This document shows, in pieces, positions 19,091 to 29,917 of a stretch of DNA of 64,000 nt. The stretch is from NCBI RefSeq assembly GCF_013391475.1, contig NZ_JACBAZ010000002.1:283103-347102 (forward strand), written 5' to 3'. Each line of letters starts with the position of its first letter. Position 1 is the stretch's first letter. A program made the translations under genes and the position numbers. The notes below the pieces were generated by a model, which saw nothing but the letters and a program-made list of their open reading frames with translations, did no database searches and was not told where the DNA came from. This stretch comes from Oceaniferula marina (GTDB lineage: Bacteria; Verrucomicrobiota; Verrucomicrobiia; Verrucomicrobiales; Akkermansiaceae).

Positions 19091-19120
19091 CGACGGAGGA
19101 TTGAGGGCAATCCTCCTACC
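19091..19120 (-). repeat. Single REP hairpin (GGAGGATTG stem)
   Basis: GGAGGATTG pairs with CAATCCTCC across an AGGG loop. CGAC lies before it and CTAC overlaps its end, the same flanks as the REP arrays but with a different stem. It sits between the convergent ends of trpS and the next minus-strand gene, where it could stop transcription from both sides. Confidence 0.65.
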
Positions 19121-19168
19121 ACTTGTATAGGTTTGAACAGTGGATGCGGTTCGTGGGCCTCGTTCAGA

Positions 19169-20116
19169 TTAAAATCCGTATTTCCAGGCGATGCCTGCGA
19201 AGGCGGCGGTGTCGTGGTCGCTGCGGGAGAGACGCTTGCCCGAGGCATTTTCCAGTGTCATTTCACCCGAGAACTGGGCGCCGGCATAGACGGAAAGTTC
19301 AGAGAACCTTGAAGTGGCGTAGCTTGCTCCGAGATAGACCGGGATACCTCGGTGTTCGCCGATGCCATCGGGATTGGACGTATCATCATCCAGACGGAAG
19401 CGGAGTTTTTCATAGCGGCTGCCGAGAGTGATCTTCCAGTCAGCGGATGCTTGCCAGACCAGATTCAGTCCGGGGCCTCGGCTGGCACCAAAGCCACGCC
19501 CGGTTTCGAGCTGCAGGCTGTCGGTGATTTTCCAGTTGATGATCAGGATGGGAAAGACGGAGGTGGAGTCCTCGAGTTGGGAAAGTACCCCGATGCCGGG
19601 ACCGAGGCGGAGGTGATCTCCGAAGGCATAACTGAACCCGCCAAAGAACCCGCCGGTGATGGAATCGGAAAATCCCGCACCGCTTTCTGCAGAACTTCGC
19701 ACGGTTGGAATGGCAAACAGTTTCCATTGATCATCGATCGCCCAACGAATCGGAACCGAGAGGCTGAAGCGGTGGATGTCCGACCACGGTTCGGGGTGAA
19801 GGTCGGAAAAATCGTATGCGTCCAGTCCGTATCCCAGCGAGAGGCCAATGCTACGTTCGCGGTCGAACACCCGGTTGATGCCGAGGCGTAGGTTGATGCG
19901 GTCGACGGAAAAGGATCCTCCGTCGTCGAGATCGGTGTCGAATTGATGCAGGTAGCCGAGACGCACCGAGGGAACCCAATCCGGGATGGAGGCATCGGGG
20001 AGAATCGGGGCGGGGTCATCGCCGCCGAGCAGAGGGGTGGAAATAAGGCAGGTCAGAAGGGTGGATTGGAAGAGGCCGCGGGAGAATCGGAAGTGGGAGA
20101 ACCGGATGGATGTCAT
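19169..20116 (-). CDS. Predicted outer-membrane beta-barrel protein
   Basis: 315 aa with an N-terminal signal sequence (LFQSTLLTCLISTPLLGG). It then has alternating amphipathic strands throughout (SVRLGYLHQF, INLRLGINRVF, GLSLGYGLDAYDF, GPGLNLVWQAS, ITLGSRYEKLRF). It ends with the aromatic KYGF typical of barrels folded by the BAM machinery. It resembles DUF6268-type outer-membrane proteins, but the substrate is unknown. It overlaps nothing and lies 3 bases after the end of the adjacent secreted protein gene on the same strand, so the two probably form one unit. Confidence 0.7.
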   Translation of the reverse strand: MTSIRFSHFRFSRGLFQSTLLTCLISTPLLGGDDPAPILPDASIPDWVPSVRLGYLHQFDTDLDDGGSFSVDRINLRLGINRVFDRERSIGLSLGYGLDAYDFSDLHPEPWSDIHRFSLSVPIRWAIDDQWKLFAIPTVRSSAESGAGFSDSITGGFFGGFSYAFGDHLRLGPGIGVLSQLEDSTSVFPILIINWKITDSLQLETGRGFGASRGPGLNLVWQASADWKITLGSRYEKLRFRLDDDTSNPDGIGEHRGIPVYLGASYATSRFSELSVYAGAQFSGEMTLENASGKRLSRSDHDTAAFAGIAWKYGF

Positions 20117-20119
20117 GGG

Positions 20120-20734
20120 TTAGCGCATTTGTTTTTTGAGAAATTGGCGGAGTGAGGATTCATTTTCTTTCGAGTGTTTCCCCTGACAGCGCCAGACGAC
20201 CTTGCCTTGTTTATCGACGAGGAATAGATGAATATCCTTTTCGTTGGGAATATGCAATGATTTACGGAACGGCCATTTATCGATGTAGATCGTGTAGGTG
20301 CGCTCCCTGGCGGCTTTGGTTTTGACACCCCTGCGCATCCCGCTGTTGAGCATGGAGCGCCGGATCGGCCCCATCGGATAGATGGTGGGGATTTCATAAT
20401 AACGGAATGTTTTTCCCGTTTGTTTGTATTGCTGTTCGAGCAGGTCACCGGCGGGGAACCAGGTATCAACCAGTTCCTGATGCCAACGTTGGAAGGCAAC
20501 AATCATGAGTTTGTAATCGCCATCGAGTTCGTTGGGGATGTTTCTCTTTTGTTTGGCGAGGTTGCGGAACTTGTGAACGGGAAAGGGCATGCCGGTTTTG
20601 CTAAGGTCGAGGGCGACGGCCTTATCGGTGGCAGGTTCTGCCGTGAGGGAGGGAGAGGCGATCAGTCCGATGATGCTGCACAACAACCAACAGAGGGAGC
20701 GAACCAGGGGTGGGGTATGGGTGGGGGTAACCAT
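20120..20734 (-). CDS. Exported thioredoxin-fold-like protein (ATP10-like)
   Basis: 204 aa with a signal peptide or anchor at about 12-33. The body contains YKLMIVAFQRWHQELVDTW and a C-terminal strand-turn-strand (DIHLFLVDKQGKVVWRCQGK). The second resembles the end of thioredoxin-like proteins and of ATP10, a chaperone of ATP synthase assembly in mitochondria. No CxxC pair is visible, so redox activity is unlikely. The family assignment is tentative. It is immediately upstream of the beta-barrel gene. Confidence 0.6.
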   Translation of the reverse strand: MVTPTHTPPLVRSLCWLLCSIIGLIASPSLTAEPATDKAVALDLSKTGMPFPVHKFRNLAKQKRNIPNELDGDYKLMIVAFQRWHQELVDTWFPAGDLLEQQYKQTGKTFRYYEIPTIYPMGPIRRSMLNSGMRRGVKTKAARERTYTIYIDKWPFRKSLHIPNEKDIHLFLVDKQGKVVWRCQGKHSKENESSLRQFLKKQMR

Positions 20735-20889
20735 CCTGCACGGTGTACTTGAACTCGGGATACCGCAAGTGGGATTGTTTTTAAGCTGCGACTCTGCTTG
20801 GTGATGGCAGTGGTAATGAACATGGAAAACGATCGCTTTCCCGAGGTTTTTCGCTTGTTGTTGGAGCAGGGGCTTATCAGTCTGCGTCC

Positions 20890-21432
20890 ATGTCAGAAAA
20901 TCCGTATCTTGCGCCGCAGACAGATGTGCAAAATATCACCAATGAAGAAGCTCCCCGCTATGTCGAACTCGCATCCCGTTGGGCCAGATTGGGTGCCTTG
21001 ATTTTGGACAATTTGATTCTTTCCGTGGTGTTTATTCCTGTAGTGTTTTTAGTGATTTATTTGGATGATATGTCGGGAAGCGGTACCATGCTGGACAAAA
21101 TGATTGTCATGAGTGGGACGTGGACCTGGACTGTGCTGACTGCAGTTGTCGGGGTCGTGGCTTATGTGGCTTTGAATGGGTATCTTTTGGTGAATTCCGG
21201 CCAGAGCATCGGTAAAAAGGTCTTGGGGATTCAGATCGTCGATTATGAGACCTATCAGCTTCTTCCTTTTGGTAAGGTGATTGGATTACGCTATGTGCTG
21301 GCTCAGGCAATCATGCACCTTCCCTTCGTTGGTTGGCTCTTTGCCTTGATTGATGCCATCTGTATTTTCTCATCCGACAAGCGTTGTGTGCATGATATGT
21401 TTGCCGGTTCTTCGGTGATCAAGGCTCGCTAG
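20890..21432 (+). CDS. RDD family membrane protein
   Basis: 180 aa. A short soluble N-terminus (MSENPYLAPQTDVQ) is followed by the RDD signature ASRWARLGALILDNLIL, in which the Arg and Asp positions of the family appear. Three or more transmembrane helices lie at about 38-58, 75-95 and 140-160. GQSIGKKVLGIQIVDYE and KRCVHDMFAGSSVI are the other conserved RDD blocks. The function of RDD proteins is mostly unknown; some are linked to ion transport. It starts a run of four same-strand genes for membrane and associated proteins, 24 bases before the next. Confidence 0.85.
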   Translation: MSENPYLAPQTDVQNITNEEAPRYVELASRWARLGALILDNLILSVVFIPVVFLVIYLDDMSGSGTMLDKMIVMSGTWTWTVLTAVVGVVAYVALNGYLLVNSGQSIGKKVLGIQIVDYETYQLLPFGKVIGLRYVLAQAIMHLPFVGWLFALIDAICIFSSDKRCVHDMFAGSSVIKAR

Positions 21433-21456
21433 TTTTTAATTCAACGCCCTTCACTT

Positions 21457-23184
21457 ATGGCTCGCAATCAAAAGCAAATGTCCGGCAAAGGCGCTTTGGT
21501 CTTTGGCTTGATCTGGACGGCATTCAGTTCGATTTTCGTCGTGGTTGGTTTGGTATCCACCTATCAGGCGGTGCATCGATCGACTTGGCCGGCGGTGGAT
21601 TGTGAGTTGACGCGTTTTGAAGTGAAGTCGGATCCGAAGCTGGATCCCGCATTCCAACCTCAGGTTGAGTTCACGTATGAATGGGAAGGGCAATCGTATC
21701 AGGGCGACAAGGTATGGGTGAGTCAGAAGGGGGAGGATGATTATGAAGATTTAGGGGAGTTGATCGAGCAATACCGCCGCGGGGATTTGTCCCGGTGTTA
21801 TGTCAACCCGGACCAACCAGGCGAAGCCGTTCTGCTTGCCGAATCCGATGACCTTTGGGGTGGTTTGGTGTTTGCTTTGTTTGGCGGAGGTTTTGTAGCG
21901 ATTGGTATTGGGATTATGTTTAGCAGTCGCTGGATGAAAAAGCAGGAGAATGCGCCGCTGTCATCCAAATCCAGTGGAGAGGAGGGGGCACCGAATGTGA
22001 TCTTGGTTCCCTTTTTCTTGTTGTTTGGCTTGGCGGGGCTCGGTGTGCTGCTCTTTGTCGTGCTGCCCCAGGGGATGAAGTACCAGGATGCCCGGGGGTG
22101 GGATGAGACACCGGCGGTGGTGGAGTGGAGTCGGGTACAATCCCATAGCAGTGACGATGGCACAACCTACAGTGTGGATATTTTTTACCGCTATCAGTAT
22201 CAGGAGAAGGAATATAAATCCAACACGGTGGACATTTTTTCGGGAAGTTCGAGCGGCCGCTCCGGCAAGCAGGAAAAAGTAAATCAACATCCTGCCGGAA
22301 AAGAGATTGTTTGTTATGTGAATCCGGAAAAACCCTGGCAGGCATTGTTGCATCGTGATCTCGGTTGGTGGGCGTTGTTTGCTCTGTTCCCGCTGCCTTT
22401 TCTTGCGGTTGGCTTTGGCGGGTTATGGTGGTTGTATAAAAAGCGGGCCAAGGCGTCGGTGGAGTTGAGTAGTAGTGATGCTTTGGGGCGCCGAACAAGT
22501 TCCTTGCGGCACGAAGCCGGAGTGAGGGATGCCTTTCATGGTGGTGGGAGCTCATCTGTGTCCGGCGAAAAAACCTTTAGCCCGTCGGGAAGCCGGGTGA
22601 AGGGGCTGCTGGGCATTTTGTTTTTTGCCCTGTTCTGGAACGGGATTGTTTCGGTGTTTGTCACGATCGCGGTCAAAGGATGGTTGGCTGGTAACCCGGA
22701 ATGGTTTTTGATGGTGTTTCTGATTCCATTTGTATTGGTCGGTCTCGGGACCATGGTGTTCAGCATGTATTCGTTTCTTGCGCTGTTTAATCCGTCTCCG
22801 CGCATCACGCTTAAGCCGGGGGCGCTTACTTTGGGGGGGTCTGCCACCCTTCGTTGGAGGATTCCGAGTAAAGCCCAGCGCTTGAAACAATTCCGTCTCT
22901 ATCTGGTGGGGGAGGAAGAAGCCCAGTACCGCCGGGGAACCAACACGGTAACGGACACCGAGGTGTTTTTTGAGCAATTGCTCTTTGAGACTGCGGATCC
23001 GAGGCAGGCGTCCCGGGGCGAGCTGCAGTGTGTGGTTCCCGTCAACACGATGCCGAGCTGGAAGAGTCAGCATCATGAGATCAAGTGGTCGCTGGTGGTC
23101 AAGGGGGACATTGCCCTCTGGCCGGATATCAACGACACCTATGCGCTTGAGGTCGTGGCCCCCGATTTTACTCCCCAACACTAA
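21457..23184 (+). CDS. DUF3592 membrane protein, two copies of the domain
   Basis: 575 aa with transmembrane helices near 13-35, 128-150, 178-200, 300-325, 390-415 and 425-450. Two DUF3592 repeats are visible. Each has a sequence like PxVxFTYEWEGQxYQGDKV / VDIFYRYQYQEKEYKSNTV, followed by a CYVNPxxPxxAVL / CYVNPEKPWQALL motif. A soluble C-terminal part (about 450-570) has a beta-rich look similar to the start of the following gene product. Role unknown. It is in a tight unit with the genes on either side (24 and 8 bases). Confidence 0.8.
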   Translation: MARNQKQMSGKGALVFGLIWTAFSSIFVVVGLVSTYQAVHRSTWPAVDCELTRFEVKSDPKLDPAFQPQVEFTYEWEGQSYQGDKVWVSQKGEDDYEDLGELIEQYRRGDLSRCYVNPDQPGEAVLLAESDDLWGGLVFALFGGGFVAIGIGIMFSSRWMKKQENAPLSSKSSGEEGAPNVILVPFFLLFGLAGLGVLLFVVLPQGMKYQDARGWDETPAVVEWSRVQSHSSDDGTTYSVDIFYRYQYQEKEYKSNTVDIFSGSSSGRSGKQEKVNQHPAGKEIVCYVNPEKPWQALLHRDLGWWALFALFPLPFLAVGFGGLWWLYKKRAKASVELSSSDALGRRTSSLRHEAGVRDAFHGGGSSSVSGEKTFSPSGSRVKGLLGILFFALFWNGIVSVFVTIAVKGWLAGNPEWFLMVFLIPFVLVGLGTMVFSMYSFLALFNPSPRITLKPGALTLGGSATLRWRIPSKAQRLKQFRLYLVGEEEAQYRRGTNTVTDTEVFFEQLLFETADPRQASRGELQCVVPVNTMPSWKSQHHEIKWSLVVKGDIALWPDINDTYALEVVAPDFTPQH

Positions 23185-23192
23185 CAAAAACG

Positions 23193-23606
23193 ATGTCAGC
23201 CCATTTTCAAATCCAAGTTGATTATAACCACACTGCATTCACTCCGGGGGATACCATTTCCGGAAAACTGCAATGGACGCCGACCAGTGACGCTAAAACG
23301 GTGGGGTTTCGCTTGTTCTGGTATACCAGTGGCAAGGGGACCCAGGATATCGAGGTGATCGAAGAGCTCGAGTGGCCGGCAAACCAGGGTGAGGGGTCAT
23401 TTGCGTTTACTCTGCCCAACAGCCCTTACAGTTTTTCCGGCACCTTGGTCTCCTTGATCTGGGCATTGGAGGCGGTGTTATTGCCTGACCAGGAATCCGA
23501 GAGTTATGTATTCCAATTGACGCCTGACGGGCGGGAAATACATTTGCAGCCAGTGGAGAATAGTCAGGTCGGTGGAGGAAAGAAAAAGTGGTTCCGTCAG
23601 CGGTAG
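23193..23606 (+). CDS. Small beta-rich protein, arrestin-like fold suspected
   Basis: 137 aa without a signal peptide. The pattern FTPGDTISGKLQW then FRLFWYTSGKGTQDIEVIEEL and EGSFAFTLPNSPYSFSGTLVSLIWALEAV resembles the N-terminal sandwich of arrestin-like and Spo0M-like proteins. In those, PGDxIxGxL and a later SFxGxLVxLxWxLE are typical. The function is not recognised. Its gene is 8 bases downstream of the DUF3592 gene, whose own C-terminal part looks similar, so the two products may act together. Confidence 0.65.
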   Translation: MSAHFQIQVDYNHTAFTPGDTISGKLQWTPTSDAKTVGFRLFWYTSGKGTQDIEVIEELEWPANQGEGSFAFTLPNSPYSFSGTLVSLIWALEAVLLPDQESESYVFQLTPDGREIHLQPVENSQVGGGKKKWFRQR

Positions 23607-23629
23607 CGAATCACGTACATAAAAGAGTG

Positions 23630-24226
23630 ATGAGGGCGCATGATAACCCTTTTGCAACAGACCGGGTCGAGCAGTTGCTTGTCTTTCGTCCCGAGTGGTC
23701 GGGGACGAGTTGGTCGGCAATCGAGGATCGCTGGACGAAGCTGGGGCAACGTGGAGCTTTGATCGGGCCGCATGGTTCGGGTAAAACCACCTTTTTGGAC
23801 GCCTGGGAAAAACGTCTGATGGAGCAGGGGGGCGAAGTGCTGCGTTTGTTTCTCAACCGGGAGTCGAGGGAGCTGGATGAGATCGCTTGGGAGGCGCTTG
23901 AGGACGCCTCGGGGAAGATCGTCATCCTCGATGGTGAAGAACAGCTTGGCTGGTTGCAGCGACGTCGGTTTTATCAGTGCACGGCCAGTGCGGCCGGTGT
24001 GCTTGTGGCTCGCCATCGTCGGGGGAAGTTGCCGGTTCTGTTGGAATTTGAACCCAACATGGAGCTGCTCATCCGCTGTGTGCATGAGTTGGCACCCCAA
24101 CAAGTTGAGGCGCTCTCCGAGCATTTACCCAGCTGGTGGCGCGAGCACCATGGAAATATCCGGGAGGTGCTGCTGCGTTGTTACGATTATGGGGCGGGGA
24201 CTTCCCAGTCCCCGGTTGGAGAATGA
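23630..24226 (+). CDS. Small P-loop ATPase of unknown role
   Basis: About 198 aa with a Walker A motif GPHGSGKTTF and a likely Walker B strand (KIVILDGEEQL). The remainder (WLQRRRFYQCTASAAGVLVARHRRGKLPVLLEF) resembles AAA/STAND-like NTPases, without a known partner domain. The ATG at 23630 avoids overlap with the preceding gene; a GTG at 23588 would overlap it by 19 bases. The last residues (GAGTSQSPVGE) are encoded by a GGGGA/TCCCC hairpin next to a REP hairpin, so the original stop may have been lost to repeat insertion. Confidence 0.65.
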   Translation: MRAHDNPFATDRVEQLLVFRPEWSGTSWSAIEDRWTKLGQRGALIGPHGSGKTTFLDAWEKRLMEQGGEVLRLFLNRESRELDEIAWEALEDASGKIVILDGEEQLGWLQRRRFYQCTASAAGVLVARHRRGKLPVLLEFEPNMELLIRCVHELAPQQVEALSEHLPSWWREHHGNIREVLLRCYDYGAGTSQSPVGE

Positions 24227-24228
24227 TT

Positions 24229-24256
24229 GTAGGGCCGGTTTCTAACCTGCCGGCCC
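24229..24256 (+). repeat. Single REP hairpin (GGCCGG stem)
   Basis: A GTAG box is followed by GGCCGGTT, loop TCT, AACC and CCGGCC. The stem is interrupted by TG. It abuts the TTA target site of the MITE at 24260 and lies 3 bases after the P-loop ATPase stop codon. Confidence 0.5.
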
Positions 24257-24259
24257 TTA

Positions 24260-24460
24260 TACCACTCCGCAAAACAGATGAGACGATTGAAAGTTTTAAA
24301 GCTGTGAGGAAATGCACTTCGTGGTCTACCAGAGTTCCGGATAAATTTCTGTTCTGGCTGCGTTTCTCCTCAGTCATGGTGCCCGCACCATTCCATCGTC
24401 GCGCCTTGCCAAAACAGAAATTTATCTCGGCAATCGTCCCGTCTGTTTTGCTACTTGGTA
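24260..24460. mobile_element. MITE family 1, copy 3 (201 bp)
   Basis: Same ends, length and orientation as the 16594 copy, flanked by TTA at 24257-24259 and 24461-24463. Its interior has diverged from the other two copies more than its termini have. The preserved pieces include the GTGCCCGCACCATT segment near the right half. Confidence 0.85.
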
Positions 24461-24500
24461 TTATGGGGTAAGGCGAGGAGACTTGTTTGTTCCTTGGCTT

Positions 24501-24526
24501 GTCGACAGGATGGAATCCTGTCCTAC
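24501..24526 (-). repeat. Single REP hairpin (GACAGGAT stem)
   Basis: GTC is followed by GACAGGAT, loop GGA and ATCCTGTC, then CTAC (GTAG on the minus strand). Compared with the array hairpin GACAGGTT/AACCTGTC, two positions are changed on both arms so that pairing is kept. It lies 58 bases downstream of the pspA stop codon. Confidence 0.75.
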
Positions 24527-24583
24527 TTTGCTGGAAGCAGAGTTCGGGCTTCGCACGACAGGAAGCCGGGGACTGGGTAGGTT

Positions 24584-25345
24584 CTACTCACTGACACCTG
24601 GGCCCATCGTGCTTTTCGTGGTGCCGGTAGAGCTCTCTTTCTCGCTTGCTTTGGGCTCCGTGGATTCGAGCTCGATGCCTTCAGCTGCCGCAAAGTCGGC
24701 GAGGGCCATCTCGGCGAGGGCGTCCTGTTCGGCAGCCTTGATGTTGATATCATCCATGTCCATCGAGTCGCGGGCGACACGGGCGCGGCCGGCGGCCTTG
24801 TTGCGCTCGTCTTCGACCATTTCTTCGAGTCGGTTCAGGGTGTCGCCGGATCCTCCGATCTCGGTGACCATACCGGAAGCCATTTCGTTGAGTTCAGCCA
24901 TGGCTTTCTGGACTTTCATATCGTCGATATTGCGGGAAAGCTCCTCGATTTTCTTTTTGGCCGTTTTGACACTGACGTCGCGGGCTCGGACGAGTTCTTT
25001 GTAACGGGCTTCGGCACCTTCGAGTTGCTTGACCATTTCGTCGTGTTCTTTATCGACGGTTTGCAGCTTCATGGCGAGTTCACCGGCTGCCTGGCGGTTG
25101 CCGGCTTTGAGGTTGGCGGTGGTTTTGGCGCGTAGTTCGGTTTCCTGTTTATCGAGCTTTTTAGTTTGGGAGATGAGTTTTTCGACCAGAGCGGCGTGGG
25201 TGGCCAGGCCTTTGTTGAACTCGGATATTTGTTTGCGCAGGTTTTCTTTTTCGACATCCAGAAGGGCTTCTGGATTGCGTTTTTCGATACCGCCGATGAA
25301 CAGGCCGAGGAAGCCTTTGATGAGATTGCCGATGCGTTTGAACAT
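24584..25345 (-). CDS. pspA: PspA/IM30 family membrane-stress protein
   Basis: 253-aa coiled-coil protein of the PspA/Vipp1 (ESCRT-III-related) family, which binds and supports the inner membrane under envelope stress. The N-terminal amphipathic helix is MFKRIGNLIKGFLGLFIGGIEKRNPE. Long helices extend to about 215, with a Met-rich central part (MDDMKVQKAMAELNEMASGM). A Ser/Thr-rich, probably disordered tail ends the protein. No pspF, pspB or pspC is beside it, so control of the pspF kind is not evident. The gene is alone between a MITE/REP gap and typA. Confidence 0.85.
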   Translation of the reverse strand: MFKRIGNLIKGFLGLFIGGIEKRNPEALLDVEKENLRKQISEFNKGLATHAALVEKLISQTKKLDKQETELRAKTTANLKAGNRQAAGELAMKLQTVDKEHDEMVKQLEGAEARYKELVRARDVSVKTAKKKIEELSRNIDDMKVQKAMAELNEMASGMVTEIGGSGDTLNRLEEMVEDERNKAAGRARVARDSMDMDDINIKAAEQDALAEMALADFAAAEGIELESTEPKASEKESSTGTTKSTMGPGVSE

Positions 25346-25594
25346 GATAGGGTAGGTTGATTGGGCGAACTATGACGAAAAAATCAGATGACGACAAGTA
25401 TAAGTGACCGGGGATATTGTAATTTGGTGCATTGCGGGCGGGTGTGGGATTTTGATTCCCGGACTGCTGGCGGTCTTTTTGAGATTCGGGATTGCAATTT
25501 CCTCGAAATCAAGGAGTCTCCGCGCTCGCCCACGGCCCTTCAGCGCTGCCGACCGGGTTTTTGTTGACCTTTTTACCACCCCCTTTTTTGTGCC

Positions 25595-27424
<1,830 letters not shown>

Positions 27425-27700
27425 GCGGAATCGGGCTCATTGAATCAACGTGTTTTACTAAAGAGGATCGCTGAGAGCCGATCCATTCTTCGGGCGTACT
27501 TCAAATCGGAGCGTTCTGCTTTGATATGGCTGTCGGTTATCAGGGGCTGATAATCCGTTCAAAGCTTACTTTTCGGACATGGCTTATATTGGGAGCAGGC
27601 AATGCCTCCTGTGTAAAATTGACGATGGGAGGTAAAATAATCAGTTGATTGTATTGTGCATGAGTGGGTTATGATCCCCTTGGTAAACCCATAGCGTATA

Positions 27701-28405
27701 ATGAAAATGAAACAAATAATGACTTTGGCTGGTTGCGGTTGCTTGATGGTGGCGCCTACCCAGGCTGCGACTGTACAGTTCAACGTTATCAATCTCTTTG
27801 GACACAATCCGGGAAATGATCTTACATCGGCAGCTCAATTTTCATCTCAGGTTGATATCGGAGCGTTGTCGGGTGATTTGCTTTTATCTGGAACTTCTTT
27901 TGATCTGACCTTGAGGGGGGTAGAGAGTAATGGCTCTACTACAGATGTAACATGGAAAGATTCTACAGATTCGTATGCCCCTGGGGCTGGAACTGCTGGT
28001 TCACAGGAAAAAACGCGCTGGGCTACAGATGAAGAAATGAATTTTACATTCAGCAATTTTGATATACTTGCTGATAATCCAACGGTTCAGGTTACCGATA
28101 TTTTAGTCGTAGAGACTTACTATACCCAGTCTAGTAACAGCGATGGCAAGCAAATGGATTATTGGTTAAATAATGGGACTGTGACCAATGGAATGATTCA
28201 TGCATCTGATGGAACGATGGCATTAACAGGCTTGAGCATTGAAGAGGATGATGTTTTGAATTTTAAGTATAAGGGAACGAATTACGCCCGATTAGATTAC
28301 AAGTTATTAAAATTCGAAGTTCAGTATGAAATCATCCCCGAGCCCTCTTCAGCCGCCTTGCTCGGTCTCGGTGCCATGGGCCTACTGATGCGTCGCCGCA
28401 AATAA
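27701..28405 (+). CDS. PEP-CTERM sorted exported protein 1
   Basis: 234 aa. Signal peptide 1-23 (MKMKQIMTLAGCGCLMVAPTQA), a beta-rich, Ser/Thr/Asn-rich body of unknown function, and a C-terminal PEP-CTERM anchor IPEPSSAALLGLGAMGLLMRRRK. The anchor is PEP, a hydrophobic helix and a basic tail, the signal recognised by exosortase/EpsH-type enzymes. No exosortase gene is in the window. Upstream, TTGATT (27645) and TATGAT (27670) could be a promoter, although 19 bases apart. The last 70 or so bases and the terminator are nearly identical to those of the next gene. Confidence 0.85.
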   Translation: MKMKQIMTLAGCGCLMVAPTQAATVQFNVINLFGHNPGNDLTSAAQFSSQVDIGALSGDLLLSGTSFDLTLRGVESNGSTTDVTWKDSTDSYAPGAGTAGSQEKTRWATDEEMNFTFSNFDILADNPTVQVTDILVVETYYTQSSNSDGKQMDYWLNNGTVTNGMIHASDGTMALTGLSIEEDDVLNFKYKGTNYARLDYKLLKFEVQYEIIPEPSSAALLGLGAMGLLMRRRK

Positions 28406-28430
28406 ACCACTCTTCATTGTGTTATCGTTT

Positions 28431-28468
28431 CCCGGTAGGTGGGCTTCGGCCTGCTTGCCGGGTTTTTT
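28431..28468 (+). terminator. Intrinsic terminator, copy 1
   Basis: A 14-pair stem opens with CCCGG and closes with CCGGG. It includes G-U pairs, is capped by the stable UUCG tetraloop and is followed by six T. It lies 26 bases after the PEP-CTERM stop codon and recurs almost unchanged at 29918. Confidence 0.9.
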
Positions 28469-28553
28469 CTGGGTGTGATTTGAGTGAAAATGAACGATAT
28501 GGCGGTAAAATGATCGCTTGCCTGACCGTCTGTGTCTGAATAGGTTGATAGCT

Positions 28554-29891
28554 ATGAAATTGGCTTCCCCTCTTAGCTTCATCATCGGCATGCCTTTTGT
28601 TGCTCTTGCTCCTCTTTGCACAGGGGCAGTGCTAACTTTTGACAACTCTGCAGGTGATGGCAGCATTCAGAATAGTGGGAATTGGGCTCCAGGTTATGAT
28701 GCCTTGCCTACCACGGGTGTGCATATCGGTGAGGTGATAGATCAGTCAGCGCAGCTGGAGGATCGTCAGGTGAATGATCTGGAAATCACGTTTAAAGGTT
28801 CGAGTGCTTTTATTGCCAACGTGAACTCTGCGGTGCGGCTTGATGATGTTCACTTTACCTTTCAAGATACCAGTTCCTGGACGAACAACAATGGCTCAGG
28901 GACGGAAAACTTGATCATTGGCCGGGTGAGTGGAGCCAACAGTTCATTAACCTGGAACAGCAGCGGGAGTTTGACCAATGTGAGCCAGCTTGACGTTGGC
29001 CAGACGGGAACTGGAACCTTGACTCAGTCGGCGGGCTCGATCAGTGCCTCGACATTCAATATCCATAATGGAACTTACACCTCGACGGGGGGGGGAACGT
29101 TAACTGCAGGAAAGGCTACGGTGACAGGAGGAACTGCATCCATCGGTGGAACATTGGAAACGACAGCCGCTTCCGGGGCGGCAATGAGCATCAGTGCGGG
29201 GAATTCGGTGGCAATCAAATCCGGTGGAGAGCTCAAAAACACCCAAAGTGGGGCATCTATGACGATTGATGGTGGCTTACATCTGGATCTAGACGGTAAA
29301 CTCAATCACAATGGAACGATTAATGTGAATGCCGGAGGAACCTTGAGCGCTGATAGTAAATTGGATATCAGGGGTAGCACCCTCATCCATAATTCTGGAA
29401 CGATCTCCGTTGTGACGACCTTGGACCTGGCTTCTGGAACTGACGCCTCCCTTTATTTTTCGGCAGAGGCTATCTTTGCGGGTAACACGCTGGAGGTCCT
29501 GCAATTGCGTAATGGGACGAGCCTTGGCTTTGAGATTGATGGGGCTGGTAATCACTCAACGATCACAGGAAATTCGTTACAAGTCCGGATGGGGAGTACC
29601 CCTGATTTGGTCGTGGATTTTCTTGTCGCTCCAACCATAGGTCAATCCTTCGACCTGATTACCGGAGTAGAGAAATTTTCCAATTACCAAGGTGTAGGCT
29701 CTGGCTATGAGTTTAACACGGTGACGGTCAATGGACTGGAAGCTGGTCAGGAATACGATTTAATTTATGATACAACGTTGGCGAATCAGGGCTTTCTGAG
29801 GTTGGAAATTATTGACTCTATCCCTGAGCCCTCTTCAGCCGCCATGCTTGGTCTCGGTGCCATGGGCCTGCTGATGCGTCGCCGCAAATAA
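28554..29891 (+). CDS. PEP-CTERM sorted beta-helix surface protein 2
   Basis: 445 aa from the ATG at 28554, chosen because the signal peptide MKLASPLSFIIGMPFVALAPL then begins at the N-terminus. The body (about 30-360) is a long run of short Gly/Thr/Ser/Asn strands such as LDVGQTGTGTLTQSAGSIS, GGTLTAGKATVTGGTASIGG and GTINVNAGGTLSADSKLDI. That is the pattern of autotransporter-like right-handed beta-helices. The C-terminus is a PEP-CTERM anchor IPEPSSAAMLGLGAMGLLMRRRK. No catalytic motif is seen, so a surface or extracellular-matrix role is possible. Confidence 0.85.
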   Translation: MKLASPLSFIIGMPFVALAPLCTGAVLTFDNSAGDGSIQNSGNWAPGYDALPTTGVHIGEVIDQSAQLEDRQVNDLEITFKGSSAFIANVNSAVRLDDVHFTFQDTSSWTNNNGSGTENLIIGRVSGANSSLTWNSSGSLTNVSQLDVGQTGTGTLTQSAGSISASTFNIHNGTYTSTGGGTLTAGKATVTGGTASIGGTLETTAASGAAMSISAGNSVAIKSGGELKNTQSGASMTIDGGLHLDLDGKLNHNGTINVNAGGTLSADSKLDIRGSTLIHNSGTISVVTTLDLASGTDASLYFSAEAIFAGNTLEVLQLRNGTSLGFEIDGAGNHSTITGNSLQVRMGSTPDLVVDFLVAPTIGQSFDLITGVEKFSNYQGVGSGYEFNTVTVNGLEAGQEYDLIYDTTLANQGFLRLEIIDSIPEPSSAAMLGLGAMGLLMRRRK

Positions 29892-29917
29892 ACCACTCTT
29901 CATTGTGTTATCGTTTC

